Assembly: GCF_014323405.1 (NCBI RefSeq)
Contig: NZ_JACRWE010000002.1
Span: 186,001-250,000 of the forward strand
DNA length: 64,000 bases
Direction of reading: 5' to 3'
Origin: Romboutsia faecis
GTDB taxonomy: Bacteria; Bacillota; Clostridia; Peptostreptococcales; Peptostreptococcaceae
Shown: positions 53,951 to 63,042 of the stretch, piece after piece
How positions within the stretch are numbered: the stretch's first letter is position 1
How the letters are laid out: every line of letters begins with the position of its first letter
The notes under the pieces: generated by a model
What the model saw: the letters and a program-made list of their open reading frames with translations, nothing else
What the model was told of the DNA's origin: nothing
The model's database searches: none
Program-made: the position numbers and the translations under genes

Positions 53951-54568
53951 ATGGTTAAAAGAAAAGGCCTATTACTTGTTGTATCCGGACCATCTGGTGC
54001 AGGAAAAGGTACAATATGTAAAGCAATATTAGACCAAAATGACCAAATAAAGCTTTCAGTATCTGCTACTACAAGAAAGCCTAGAAATGGAGAAGTTCAT
54101 GGAGTAAATTACTTTTTCTTAGAAAAGGAAGAGTTTACTAGTATGATAGCAAAAGGTGAATTTTTAGAGTATGCTCAAATTTATGATAATTTCTATGGAA
54201 CACCTAAGTCTGCGATAATGGAAACATTAGATAAAGGTCAAGATGTTATATTAGAAATAGAAATGCAAGGAGCTAGACAAGTAAAAGAAGTTTATCCAGA
54301 AGGGATTTTTGTGTTTGTACTTCCACCATCTTTACAAGAATTAAAGAATAGAATAGTTGGAAGAGGGACTGAAACAGCAGAAGAAATTGAAAAAAGATTT
54401 AGCTGTGCATTTAAAGAAATAAATCAAATAGATGACTATGATTACTTTATAGTTAATAAAGATGTTGAAAAATCAGTTAAAGAGCTAGAAGCTATAATAT
54501 CTTCAGAAAAGAATAAAGTTACTAGATATAAGAATAATATAATAGAGAAGTTTAAGGAGGAGTTATAA
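53951..54568 (+). CDS. gmk: Guanylate kinase
   Basis: Gmk phosphorylates GMP to GDP. It has 205 residues. The Walker A motif is VSGPSGAGKGTICK near residues 10-23. The GMP-binding region has ATTRKPRNGEVHGVNYFFL, and IEMQGARQVKEVYP and GRGTETAEEIEKR follow. The ribosome-binding site is AAAGGAAG. It lies 1 bp before rpoZ. Confidence 0.98.
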   Translation: MVKRKGLLLVVSGPSGAGKGTICKAILDQNDQIKLSVSATTRKPRNGEVHGVNYFFLEKEEFTSMIAKGEFLEYAQIYDNFYGTPKSAIMETLDKGQDVILEIEMQGARQVKEVYPEGIFVFVLPPSLQELKNRIVGRGTETAEEIEKRFSCAFKEINQIDDYDYFIVNKDVEKSVKELEAIISSEKNKVTRYKNNIIEKFKEEL

Positions 54569-54569
54569 A

Positions 54570-54839
54570 ATGATAAAACCATCAATCAATGAAGTATTAA
54601 ACAAAATAGATAACAGATATTACTTAGTAGGGACTGTTGCAAAAAGAGCGAGAGAAATAATAGATGGATCTACTCCATATGTAGAAAATAAGCAAAAAGA
54701 AAATAAGCCAGTATGTATAGCAACTCAAGAAGTTGCAGAAGGTGAAATAACATATAGATTATTAACTCAAGAAGAAATAGATCTAGCAGAGTTAGAAGAA
54801 AAGCAAGAACAAGAAGCTATAAATAAAGAAGAGGAATAA
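54570..54839 (+). CDS. rpoZ: DNA-directed RNA polymerase omega subunit
   Basis: Omega is the small RNA polymerase subunit. It has 89 residues. It starts MIKPSINEVLNKIDNRYYLVGTVAKRAREI, the omega signature, followed by the IATQEVAEGEITYRLL segment. The ribosome-binding site AAGGAGG overlaps the end of gmk, and coaBC starts 3 bp after its stop. This is the usual gmk-rpoZ-coaBC order. Confidence 0.97.
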   Translation: MIKPSINEVLNKIDNRYYLVGTVAKRAREIIDGSTPYVENKQKENKPVCIATQEVAEGEITYRLLTQEEIDLAELEEKQEQEAINKEEE

Positions 54840-54842
54840 GAT

Positions 54843-56036
54843 ATGCTAAAGGATAAAACTGTTGTAATTGGCGTAAGTGGTGGAATTGCCGTATACAAAG
54901 TTTGTGATGTAGTAAGTAGATTAAAAAAAATTGGTGTAAATGTTCATGTAATAATGACAAAGTCTGCTACAGAATTTGTGGCACCTCTAACTTTTCAGTC
55001 TTTAAGTCAAAATTATGTAGTTAGTGATATGTTTGAAGAACCTAAAACGTGGGATGTAGAACATATATCTTTAGCAAAAAAAGCAGATGTATTCTTAATA
55101 GCACCAGCAACTGCTAATGTTATTGGAAAAATAGCTTGCGGTATAAGCGATGATATGCTTTCTACTACAGTTATGGCTACAAAAGGAAAAGTTTTAATAG
55201 CTCCGGCAATGAATACAAACATGTATGAAAATCCTATTGTACAAAGAAATATAGATACATTAAAAGCATTAAATTATGATTTTATAGAGCCTGAAAGTGG
55301 AAGACTAGCATGTGGAGATATGGGTAAAGGAAAACTTGCATCTCCAGAAAATATAGTTGAAGCTGTTGTTAATGCTCTTACAAAAAAACAAGACTTAAAA
55401 GGCAAAAGAATAATGATTACAGCAGGACCAACTGTAGAGTCTATAGACCCAGTAAGATACTTAACTAACCGTTCTACTGGAAAAATGGGATATGCAATAG
55501 CAAAAGAAGCTATAGAAAGAGGTGCTGAGGTAACATTAGTTTCTGGACCTACAAAATTAGATCCACCAAAAAATCTAAGAAAGTTTATAAAGATAGAGTC
55601 TGCACAAGAAATGTATGAAGCGGTATTAGATAATTTAGAAGAAAATCAAGTTATTATAAAAAGTGCTGCAGTTGCAGACTACAAACCTAAGAGTTATTGT
55701 GATAAAAAAATAAAGAAAAATGATGGCGACTTAGTTATAGATTTAGATAGAAATAAAGATATTGCTTATGAAATTGGAAAAATAAAAAATGATAAGATAT
55801 TAGTAGGATTTGCAGCTGAAACTAATGATCTTATTGAAAATGCTAAAAATAAAGTTAAAAAGAAAAATTTAGACTTTATAGTAGCAAATGATTTAACTAA
55901 AGAAGGTGCTGGCTTTGGTGTTGACACTAATATAGTTAAAATTATAGATAAAGACGGAATTATTTCAGAATATCCTATTATGAAAAAAGAAGAAGTAGCT
56001 AATGTTATTTTAGATAAAGTTAAATCGTTATTATAA
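54843..56036 (+). CDS. coaBC: Bifunctional phosphopantothenoylcysteine decarboxylase / phosphopantothenate--cysteine ligase
   Basis: CoaBC performs two successive steps of coenzyme A synthesis. It has 397 residues. The CoaC part has GVSGGIAVYKVCD, the WDVEHISLAKKADVFLIAPATANVIGK segment with the catalytic His, PAMNTNMYENP and GRLACGDMGKG. The CoaB part from about residue 185 has ITAGPTVESIDPVRYLTNRSTGKMG and AAVADYKP, then VGFAAET. Both halves are complete. Confidence 0.97.
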   Translation: MLKDKTVVIGVSGGIAVYKVCDVVSRLKKIGVNVHVIMTKSATEFVAPLTFQSLSQNYVVSDMFEEPKTWDVEHISLAKKADVFLIAPATANVIGKIACGISDDMLSTTVMATKGKVLIAPAMNTNMYENPIVQRNIDTLKALNYDFIEPESGRLACGDMGKGKLASPENIVEAVVNALTKKQDLKGKRIMITAGPTVESIDPVRYLTNRSTGKMGYAIAKEAIERGAEVTLVSGPTKLDPPKNLRKFIKIESAQEMYEAVLDNLEENQVIIKSAAVADYKPKSYCDKKIKKNDGDLVIDLDRNKDIAYEIGKIKNDKILVGFAAETNDLIENAKNKVKKKNLDFIVANDLTKEGAGFGVDTNIVKIIDKDGIISEYPIMKKEEVANVILDKVKSLL

Positions 56037-56040
56037 AAAT

Positions 56041-56100
56041 AAGGGGCTGTCTCATAGAAAAGAATTTATATTAATTCTTTATTATGAGACACGCCCTTAA
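56041..56100. repeat. Long hairpin with IS-like ends after coaBC
   Basis: Arms 56041-56057 and 56083-56099 pair (AAGGG, a 2-nt mismatch, then TGTCTCATA), with a further inner stem GAATT/AATTC. The left end GGGGCTGTCTCA resembles terminal repeats of several IS families. It may serve as the coaBC terminator or be a remnant or miniature element. Confidence 0.6.
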
Positions 56101-56161
56101 ATTTTAGATAAGAATGGTGAAAGTAAAAGGTATTTTAATTATAGAAAATAGAGGTTAATAT

Positions 56162-58651
56162 ATGAGAACATATGCAAAAGTTATAGTTAGAAACAATAGC
56201 ATGTATACGGACAACTTATTTACATATGAAGTACCAGACTTTCTAGAAAATGAATTAGAAGTTGGTCACAGGGTTCTAGTTCCTTTTGGAAGAGGGAACA
56301 AGCCTACAGAGGCCTTTGTTTTTGAAATTACAGCTACAATAGAAGAAGGTATAAAAACAAAAGATGTAATTGACTTATTAGATGAAAAACCTATATTTAA
56401 ACTAGAAGATTTAGAACTAGTTCGTTGGATGAAAAATAGGTACTTATGTACTTATATAGATTGTATAAATTTAATTTATCCTAAGGGATATAAGTTGAAC
56501 AATTATAAGGTTGCTATACTAACTTTAGATATAGATAAGTTACAGAGCAGAGATTTATATGAGAAAAATTTAGACTTAAATGAAAATGAAAAGTTTATAT
56601 TAGATGAACTTATAAATAACAAAGGTAAGATAAAAATAGACAAGTTTAAAAAAATTAAAAATATCAATAATATATTAGATAAAATGAAAAGAAAAAATAT
56701 AATTGATATAAAGTGGGAATATAAAGACCATAAAAATGAAAAGAAAATATGCTATGTATCTTTAGGAATAGACAAAGATTATGTAGATGATTATATACAT
56801 GGAAACAAAATAAATCTGGGCAATAAGCAAAAAGAAATAGTGAAGTTTTTGAAACATAATAGTAGTGTAGAAATTAATGATCTATTAGAAATTCTTAATG
56901 CTTCAAAGCAAAGTGTAACCTCACTTATAGGTAAAAATTTAATTACCTTGGAAATAAAAGATTATTACAGAAGTCCAGAAGATATTTATATGTCAGATAA
57001 TAAAAAAGTTGTCTTAAATGAAGAACAGGAGTATGCTGTTAATAAAATAACTTCAGAAATGTTTAATGAGAATAAAAATCCTTATATGATTCATGGTGTA
57101 ACTGGTAGTGGTAAAACAGAAGTATATATGGAAATTATAGATTATGCTTTAAATCAAGGCTTAGATAGTATCGTTTTAGTTCCAGAGATAGCTTTAACTC
57201 CTCAAACAATATCTAGATTTAAAAATAGATTTGGAGATGTGGTAGGAGTTTTCCATAGTAAACTCTCTGAAGGGGAAAAACATGATGTTTATAAGGCTAT
57301 AAAATTAGGTAAAATAAGAATATTAATAGGAGCAAGATCAGCTTTATTTGCACCTTTTAATAGTCTAGGAGTAGTCATTATTGATGAATTTCATGAAGGA
57401 GCATATAAATCAGAAAAAAATCCTAAATTCAGTGCTATAGAGGTTTCGAGGTACTTAGTTATGAAGAAAAATATATCTTTAGTACTAGGATCAGCAACAC
57501 CGTCTATAGAAGAGTACTATAAAGCTGTAAATGGTGACTATGATTTAATAACTATAAAGAATAGAGCAAACAAAAATCCATTACCAAAAATAGAAGTAAT
57601 AGATATGAAAAATGAATTATCTAATGGAAATAAAAGTATTATTAGTCATAAGTTACATTGTGAAATAGAAAATGCTATTAGAAATAATAATCAAGTAATT
57701 TTATTTCTAAATAGAAGAGGATATGCAAATTTTGTATCTTGTAGAAATTGTGGATATGTGTTTCAATGTGAAAACTGTGATATATCATTAACATATCATA
57801 AAGGTAAAAATGTAGGGCGTTGTCATTATTGTGGATATGAAAAAGAAATACCTAAGGAATGTCCTGATTGTGGTAGTCATTATGTTAAGCCTTTTGGAAC
57901 TGGAACTCAGAAAATAGAAGAAGAAATCAAAAGTCTATTTGAAAACGTAAAAGTTTTAAGGATGGATAAAGATACTACATCTAAAAAAGGTTCAATAGAA
58001 GAAATATTAAACAAATTTAGAAACAAAGAAGCAGATATATTAATTGGAACTCAAATGTTATCAAAAGGATTGGACTTTGAGAATGTAACTTTAGTTGGAA
58101 TATTATCTGCAGATATGATATTAAACTTTCCAGACTTTAAAAGTGCAGAAACCACTTTCCAACTAGTCACACAGGTTGCAGGAAGAGCAGGAAGAGCAGA
58201 AAAGGAAGGTAAAGTAATACTTCAAACTTATGATACAGATCACTATGCAATTAGAAGAGCTATAAATTATGATTTTGAAGGATTTTATGAAGATGAAATA
58301 AAAATAAGAAAAGCATTTGGATATGCACCTTTTAATAATATGTTAAGTGTTGTAATTAGTGGATCAAATGAAAAAATAGTAGAACAAAATGCTAGGAGTA
58401 TGTATAGTTCTATAATTTATCTGTTAGAAAATAGAGGGATAAAAGATTTTGATTTTATATTAGGTCCAAATCCTTGTTCTATTTCGAAAATAAATCACAA
58501 TTATAGATGGCAAATATTATTTAAAGATGATAATATTGAAATTAATTTATTAAAGGGTATAATAAAATATATATGTATAACTAAAAGAGAAGTTGTATTT
58601 AATAAGGATGTTAATATATCCATAGATATTAATCCAAATAGCGTATTATAA
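56162..58651 (+). CDS. priA: Primosomal protein N' (replication restart helicase)
   Basis: PriA reloads the replisome at stalled forks. It has 829 residues, at the long end of the family. The N-terminal DNA-binding part starts [23 protein letters not shown]. The helicase has [13 protein letters not shown] near residue 314 and the Walker B motif [13 protein letters not shown], with Phe where most PriA proteins have DEEH. The zinc site uses [22 protein letters not shown] and [21 protein letters not shown] and [11 protein letters not shown] complete motifs V-VI. The extra length lies in a Lys-rich insert near residues 130-250. Confidence 0.95.
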   Translation: MRTYAKVIVRNNSMYTDNLFTYEVPDFLENELEVGHRVLVPFGRGNKPTEAFVFEITATIEEGIKTKDVIDLLDEKPIFKLEDLELVRWMKNRYLCTYIDCINLIYPKGYKLNNYKVAILTLDIDKLQSRDLYEKNLDLNENEKFILDELINNKGKIKIDKFKKIKNINNILDKMKRKNIIDIKWEYKDHKNEKKICYVSLGIDKDYVDDYIHGNKINLGNKQKEIVKFLKHNSSVEINDLLEILNASKQSVTSLIGKNLITLEIKDYYRSPEDIYMSDNKKVVLNEEQEYAVNKITSEMFNENKNPYMIHGVTGSGKTEVYMEIIDYALNQGLDSIVLVPEIALTPQTISRFKNRFGDVVGVFHSKLSEGEKHDVYKAIKLGKIRILIGARSALFAPFNSLGVVIIDEFHEGAYKSEKNPKFSAIEVSRYLVMKKNISLVLGSATPSIEEYYKAVNGDYDLITIKNRANKNPLPKIEVIDMKNELSNGNKSIISHKLHCEIENAIRNNNQVILFLNRRGYANFVSCRNCGYVFQCENCDISLTYHKGKNVGRCHYCGYEKEIPKECPDCGSHYVKPFGTGTQKIEEEIKSLFENVKVLRMDKDTTSKKGSIEEILNKFRNKEADILIGTQMLSKGLDFENVTLVGILSADMILNFPDFKSAETTFQLVTQVAGRAGRAEKEGKVILQTYDTDHYAIRRAINYDFEGFYEDEIKIRKAFGYAPFNNMLSVVISGSNEKIVEQNARSMYSSIIYLLENRGIKDFDFILGPNPCSISKINHNYRWQILFKDDNIEINLLKGIIKYICITKREVVFNKDVNISIDINPNSVL

Positions 58652-58671
58652 TTTTTAGGAGGAATATAAAA

Positions 58672-59112
58672 ATGGCATTAAGACAAATAGTTCAAATAGG
58701 AGAGCCAGTACTTAGAAAGATATCAAAAAGGGTAGAAAAAATTGATGATAAAATAATCCAATTATTAGACGATATGGCTGATACTATGTATGAAGCAGAT
58801 GGTGTAGGACTTGCAGCACCTCAAGTTGGAATATTAAAAAGAGTAGTAGTTATAGATATCGGAGATGGATTATTAGAACTTATAAATCCAGAGATAATAG
58901 AAACATCAGGAGAACAAATAGACGATGAAGGATGTTTAAGTGTAGCTGGAGAAGCTGGAGCAGTAAGAAGACCATATACAGTTAAGGTAAGAGCATACAA
59001 TAGAGAAGGTCAATTATTTGAAATAGTAGGAGAAGAACTTTTAGCAAGAGCATTCTGTCATGAAATAGACCATTTAGATGGTATACTATTTGTTGATAAA
59101 ATAGAAAAGTAA
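58672..59112 (+). CDS. def: Peptide deformylase
   Basis: Def removes the formyl group from new proteins. It has 146 residues. The three metal-site motifs are [10 protein letters not shown] near residues 44-53, EGCLSV near 87-92 with the Cys ligand, and [11 protein letters not shown] near 129-139. The ribosome-binding site is TAGGAGGAA. It is 15 bp ahead of fmt, which adds the formyl group to initiator tRNA. Confidence 0.97.
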   Translation: MALRQIVQIGEPVLRKISKRVEKIDDKIIQLLDDMADTMYEADGVGLAAPQVGILKRVVVIDIGDGLLELINPEIIETSGEQIDDEGCLSVAGEAGAVRRPYTVKVRAYNREGQLFEIVGEELLARAFCHEIDHLDGILFVDKIEK

Positions 59113-59127
59113 GTAGGAGCTGATTAA

Positions 59128-60057
59128 ATGAAAATAGTTTTTATGGGAACACCAGATATAGCTGTTGGGTGTTTACAAAAAATAATAGATGAAAAACATG
59201 AAATACTAGGCGTTGTAACTCAACCTGATAAACCTGTAGGCAGAGGTAAAAAAATGGGTACGCCACCAGTTAAGGAACTTGCATTAAAATATGATATACC
59301 AGTATATCAGCCTATAAAAGCAAGGGATGAAGAGTTTGTAAAAGTGCTAAGAGAGTTAAATCCAGATTTAATAGTTGTTGTTGCTTTTGGTCAAATACTT
59401 CCAAAGTCAATATTAGATATACCTAAGTTAGGATGTGTAAATGTGCATGTTTCTTTACTTCCAAAATATAGAGGTGCAGCTCCTATAAACTGGGTAATAA
59501 TAAATGGAGAAGAAAAAACAGGTGTAACAACAATGTACATGGACGAAGGTTTAGACACTGGAGATATGATACTTACTTCTGAATTCGCACTTAATAATGA
59601 AATAACAGCAGGAGAGCTTCATGACATAATGAAGGAAGAAGGAGCGTTATTATTAAAAGAAACTATTGAATTAATAGATAAAGGTGAGGCACCAAGAATA
59701 CCTCAAAATCACGAAGAATTCACATATGCACCTATGATGAATAAAACATTAGGGCAAATAGATTTTTCTAAATCTGCGAGAGAAATACACAATTTAGTAA
59801 GAGGTGTAAACCCATGGCCAAGTGCTTATACAACTTATAAAGGTCAAACTATGAAAGTATGGAAGACTAAGGTATTAAATGAAACTAGTGATAAACATCC
59901 TGGAACTATACTTAAGGTTGACAAAGAAGGTATAAGAGTAAGTACTAAGAATAATGTACTTTTAATAAAAGAAATCCAAATGCCAGGAAAGAAAAGAGTT
60001 TTAGTTGAAGAATATATAAAGGGAAACAATATAGAAAGTAATGAAATTTTAGGTTAG
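59128..60057 (+). CDS. fmt: Methionyl-tRNA formyltransferase
   Basis: Fmt formylates Met-tRNAi. It has 309 residues, the family length. Motifs are VFMGTPDIAV, TQPDKPVGRGKKMGTPPVK, the catalytic VNVHVSLLPKYRGAAPINW near residues 107-125 with Asn, His and a later Asp (DEGLDTGDMI), and the C-terminal tRNA-binding domain with RGVNPWPSAYT. The ribosome-binding site is TAGGAGCTGA. Confidence 0.98.
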   Translation: MKIVFMGTPDIAVGCLQKIIDEKHEILGVVTQPDKPVGRGKKMGTPPVKELALKYDIPVYQPIKARDEEFVKVLRELNPDLIVVVAFGQILPKSILDIPKLGCVNVHVSLLPKYRGAAPINWVIINGEEKTGVTTMYMDEGLDTGDMILTSEFALNNEITAGELHDIMKEEGALLLKETIELIDKGEAPRIPQNHEEFTYAPMMNKTLGQIDFSKSAREIHNLVRGVNPWPSAYTTYKGQTMKVWKTKVLNETSDKHPGTILKVDKEGIRVSTKNNVLLIKEIQMPGKKRVLVEEYIKGNNIESNEILG

Positions 60058-60065
60058 GTGTCAAA

Positions 60066-60797
60066 ATGATCGATGCAAAAAAATATATTACTACTATAAT
60101 TATTTTGTTGGGAATTATTATGGTAGGTGTATCTATTATTAATGTTTTTTTATTAAACTTGACTCATTTATTTGAAGTATCGGTAAATATTATAGTGGTG
60201 TTAATAGTAACTGCTATAATATTTTCAACTATAATAACTTATAAAGTAATTATAGGTACGGATATAAATTCGAAAATTATGAATATTAACTTTAAAATAG
60301 TAAATTTTATTTTTCCGATGATGATAAAAATTGCATCTCTTGTAGGTATTTCAAAAGATGAAATAAGAAAAGTATATGTAAAACTTAATAATAAATATAT
60401 ACATAGTCAGAAGTATAATTTAAAAAATGAGGATATACTAATTCTTATACCTCATTGTGTACAAAAAAGTAGCTGCAAGTTAAAGGTTACTACAGATATA
60501 AAAAACTGTAAACAATGTGGACTATGTAATATAGGAGACTTAGTTAGGTTAAAGGAAAATAAAAATGTGAATATATTTGTAGCTACAGGAGGAACTTTAG
60601 CTAGAAAAATGATCTTAGAAAATAAACCTAAGGCTGTTATAGCAGTTGCATGTGAAAGAGATTTAACTACTGGAGTTCAAGATGTAAGTAAAATACCAGT
60701 TTTAGGTGTATTTAATAAAAGACCAAATGGTCCTTGCGTAGATACATGTATAGATGTAGAAGAAGTTGAAAATGCTATAAGCTTCTTCACAGTATAG
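60066..60797 (+). CDS. DUF116 membrane protein with Cys-rich motifs
   Basis: The protein has 243 residues. Two membrane segments lie near residues 8-30 and 38-60, followed by a soluble domain with HCVQKSSCKLKV, CKQCGLCNIGDL, ATGGTLARKMI, VACERDLTTGVQDV and PNGPCVDTCID. The eight or so cysteines suggest a metal or iron-sulfur site. DUF116 proteins are frequent between fmt and rsmB in Clostridia. The function is unknown. It lies 8 bp after fmt. Confidence 0.88.
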   Translation: MIDAKKYITTIIILLGIIMVGVSIINVFLLNLTHLFEVSVNIIVVLIVTAIIFSTIITYKVIIGTDINSKIMNINFKIVNFIFPMMIKIASLVGISKDEIRKVYVKLNNKYIHSQKYNLKNEDILILIPHCVQKSSCKLKVTTDIKNCKQCGLCNIGDLVRLKENKNVNIFVATGGTLARKMILENKPKAVIAVACERDLTTGVQDVSKIPVLGVFNKRPNGPCVDTCIDVEEVENAISFFTV

Positions 60798-60822
60798 TTA
60801 AAATAGGAGAGTGTTGAAAATT

Positions 60823-61530
60823 ATGTATCCATATGGTTATTACGGTGGTTTTTATCCAGATAGAACAATGCTTATATTAATTCCTGCTATATTATTTACT
60901 ATGTATGCACAATTTAAAGTAAGTAGCACTACAAATAAATATTTAAGAGTGAATGCTCATAGAGGATATAATGGGCAACAAGTAGCAAGAAAAATATTAG
61001 ATACGAATGGATTATATGATGTAGATATAGAAATGGTTAGAGGTCACTTAAGTGATCATTATGACCCAAGAAGAAAAGTTGTAAGATTGTCTCAAGATAT
61101 TTATTATGGGACATCAATAACTTCTGTATCAGTAGCAGCTCATGAATGTGGTCATGCAATGCAGCATGCTAAAGGATATGCTCCTCTTAGTATAAGAAGT
61201 AGCTTAGTTCCTGTTGTAAATTTTGCATCGAATATATCATGGCTACTAATAGCATTAGGTTTATTTATGAGTAGAGGTATTTTCTTACAAATAGGAATAA
61301 TTTTATTCTCAGCATCTGTATTATTCCAATTAATCACTTTACCTGTTGAATTTAATGCATCAAGTAGAGCCTTAGTTCAACTTGGTGATTTAGGGATAGT
61401 AGAAGGTAAAGAATTAAGGGGAAGTAAACAAGTACTTACAGCAGCAGCATTAACATATGTTGCAGCAGCATTGACATCAGTACTTCAGCTATTAAGGTTA
61501 GTAGCAATAGCTCAAAGAAATGATGATTAA
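60823..61530 (+). CDS. Zinc metallopeptidase, YugP family
   Basis: This is a 235-residue membrane peptidase. I use ATG 60823 (MYPYGYYGGF), although an in-frame GTG or TTG at 60811-60814 lies close to AGGAGAG. The zinc-binding HECGHAMQHAKGY is near residues 106-118, following SLSDHYDPRRKVVRLS-like sequence (HLSDHYDPRR). Three later membrane segments and a further EFNASSRALVQL block, which gives the third ligand, complete the family. The substrate is unknown. A 138-nt hairpin follows it. Confidence 0.88.
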   Translation: MYPYGYYGGFYPDRTMLILIPAILFTMYAQFKVSSTTNKYLRVNAHRGYNGQQVARKILDTNGLYDVDIEMVRGHLSDHYDPRRKVVRLSQDIYYGTSITSVSVAAHECGHAMQHAKGYAPLSIRSSLVPVVNFASNISWLLIALGLFMSRGIFLQIGIILFSASVLFQLITLPVEFNASSRALVQLGDLGIVEGKELRGSKQVLTAAALTYVAAALTSVLQLLRLVAIAQRNDD

Positions 61531-61533
61531 AAC

Positions 61534-61677
61534 GGGGCTGTCTTAAGAATCGGGTATCTGGGATGGATGTTATATAAATTTTAAAGTCATATAGCTAAAA
61601 ATGCTGATATTGGCTTTAAAATTTATATTTTCATCTAATCAAATAGATACGATCGATACTAAGGCAACTCCTTTTTT
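61534..61677 (+). repeat. 138-nt imperfect palindrome between the metallopeptidase gene and rsmB
   Basis: The outer arm GGGGCTGTC (61534-61542) pairs with GGCAACTCC (61663-61671, one mismatch and wobbles), followed by short paired blocks (ATCG, GTATCT/AGATAC, GATG/CATC) and a perfect 14-bp inner stem (61573-61586 with 61614-61627). A TTTTTT run follows at 61672. The left end matches the GGGGCTGTCT end at 56044. Confidence 0.62.
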
Positions 61678-61705
61678 ATATAGAAGAGAAATGAGGAGAC
61701 AGAAT

Positions 61706-63034
61706 ATGAAAGCAAGAGAATTAGCTTTAAAAGTTCTTTTAGATATAGAGGAAAATGGTAATTATTCTAATATAGCTATTAATAAACATTTTAAAAATAT
61801 AAATTTAAATAACCAAGATAGAGGATTAGCTACAGAATTGATTTATGGTGTGGTAGAAAATAAATATTACTTAGATTACATTATAGATAAACTTTCGAAG
61901 ATAAAATGTAAAAAGATGAATATTTATGTTAAAATATTGCTTAGAATGGGTATTTATCAAATTTTACTTTTAAATAGTATTTCAGATTATGCAGCAGTAA
62001 ATGAAACTGTAAGTTTAGTAAAAAAATATGATAAGAGATCATCAGGATTTGTGAATGCAATTCTTAGAAATGTTATAAGACAAAAAGATACAATAGGAGA
62101 AGTAGATATAAAAGATGATAAAATAATGTATCTAGCAACTAAATATTCTTATAGTCCTTGGATGATAAAGAATTGGATTAATAACTTTTCAGAAGAATTT
62201 ACAGAAGATTTATTAGAAGCAAATAGTGAAAGACCTAGTGTATATCTTAGAACAAATACTTTAAAGACTACTAGAGATGAACTTTTAGAGAAATTAAGAT
62301 CTGAAGGTATCGAGTGCAGTGTAGTCCCTATAGTAGATGAGGCTATTAGAGTAGAAAATTTGAAGAATATAGAGAATAATCAACTATTTAAAGATGGATT
62401 ATTTACGATACAAGATGTAAGTTCTATGATAGTTGGAAAAGTTATGAATCCTAAGGAAAATTCACAAGTCTTAGATGTATGTAGTGCTCCAGGAGGAAAG
62501 ACTACACACTTAGCTACATTAATGAATAATACTGGTAAAGTTGTATCTAGAGATATATTTGACCATAAATTAAAATTAATACAATCAACTGTAAATAGAT
62601 TGGGACTAACGAATGTAGAGATAGAGTCATTTGATGCTTCGATATTGGATAAAAATAGTATAGATAAATTTGATTATGTGCTAGCTGATGTTCCTTGTTC
62701 AGGTCTTGGTATAATAAGAAGAAAACCAGAAATAAAATACAAGTCAAAAGGTGAGCTTAAAGAATTACCAAATATACAGAAAAATATTTTAGATAATGCA
62801 TCTAAATATGTAAAAATCGGTGGTACTTTAATATATAGTACTTGTACTATACAAGATAATGAAAATATGGAAGTAGTAAAAGAATTTTTAGATAATAATA
62901 ATAATTTTAAATTAGTTCCAATAAATGAAGTTAAGGTAGATTTAGATAATCAAGAAAATGGATATTTAAAGATATATCCAAATATTCACGATATAGATGG
63001 TTTCTTTATAGCAAAATTAGAAAGAGTAAGGTAG
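61706..63034 (+). CDS. rsmB: 16S rRNA (cytosine-967-C5)-methyltransferase
   Basis: RsmB methylates C967 of 16S rRNA. I use ATG 61706, after GAGGAGAC, for 442 residues starting MKARELALKVLLDIE. The in-frame ATG at 61601 lies within the hairpin element and lacks a ribosome-binding site. The NusB-like N-terminal domain (about 1-140) precedes the SAM domain with VLDVCSAPGGKTTHLATLM near residue 252, DVPCSGLGIIRRKPEIKY with the first catalytic-region Cys, and YSTCTIQDNENM with the second. Confidence 0.95.
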   Translation: MKARELALKVLLDIEENGNYSNIAINKHFKNINLNNQDRGLATELIYGVVENKYYLDYIIDKLSKIKCKKMNIYVKILLRMGIYQILLLNSISDYAAVNETVSLVKKYDKRSSGFVNAILRNVIRQKDTIGEVDIKDDKIMYLATKYSYSPWMIKNWINNFSEEFTEDLLEANSERPSVYLRTNTLKTTRDELLEKLRSEGIECSVVPIVDEAIRVENLKNIENNQLFKDGLFTIQDVSSMIVGKVMNPKENSQVLDVCSAPGGKTTHLATLMNNTGKVVSRDIFDHKLKLIQSTVNRLGLTNVEIESFDASILDKNSIDKFDYVLADVPCSGLGIIRRKPEIKYKSKGELKELPNIQKNILDNASKYVKIGGTLIYSTCTIQDNENMEVVKEFLDNNNNFKLVPINEVKVDLDNQENGYLKIYPNIHDIDGFFIAKLERVR

Positions 63035-63042
63035 TGATAAAT

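Noticed and set aside
61601..61705. N-terminal extension of RsmB from ATG 61601
   Set aside because: The extension falls in the palindromic element and has no ribosome-binding site. ATG 61706 has one and gives the family length.
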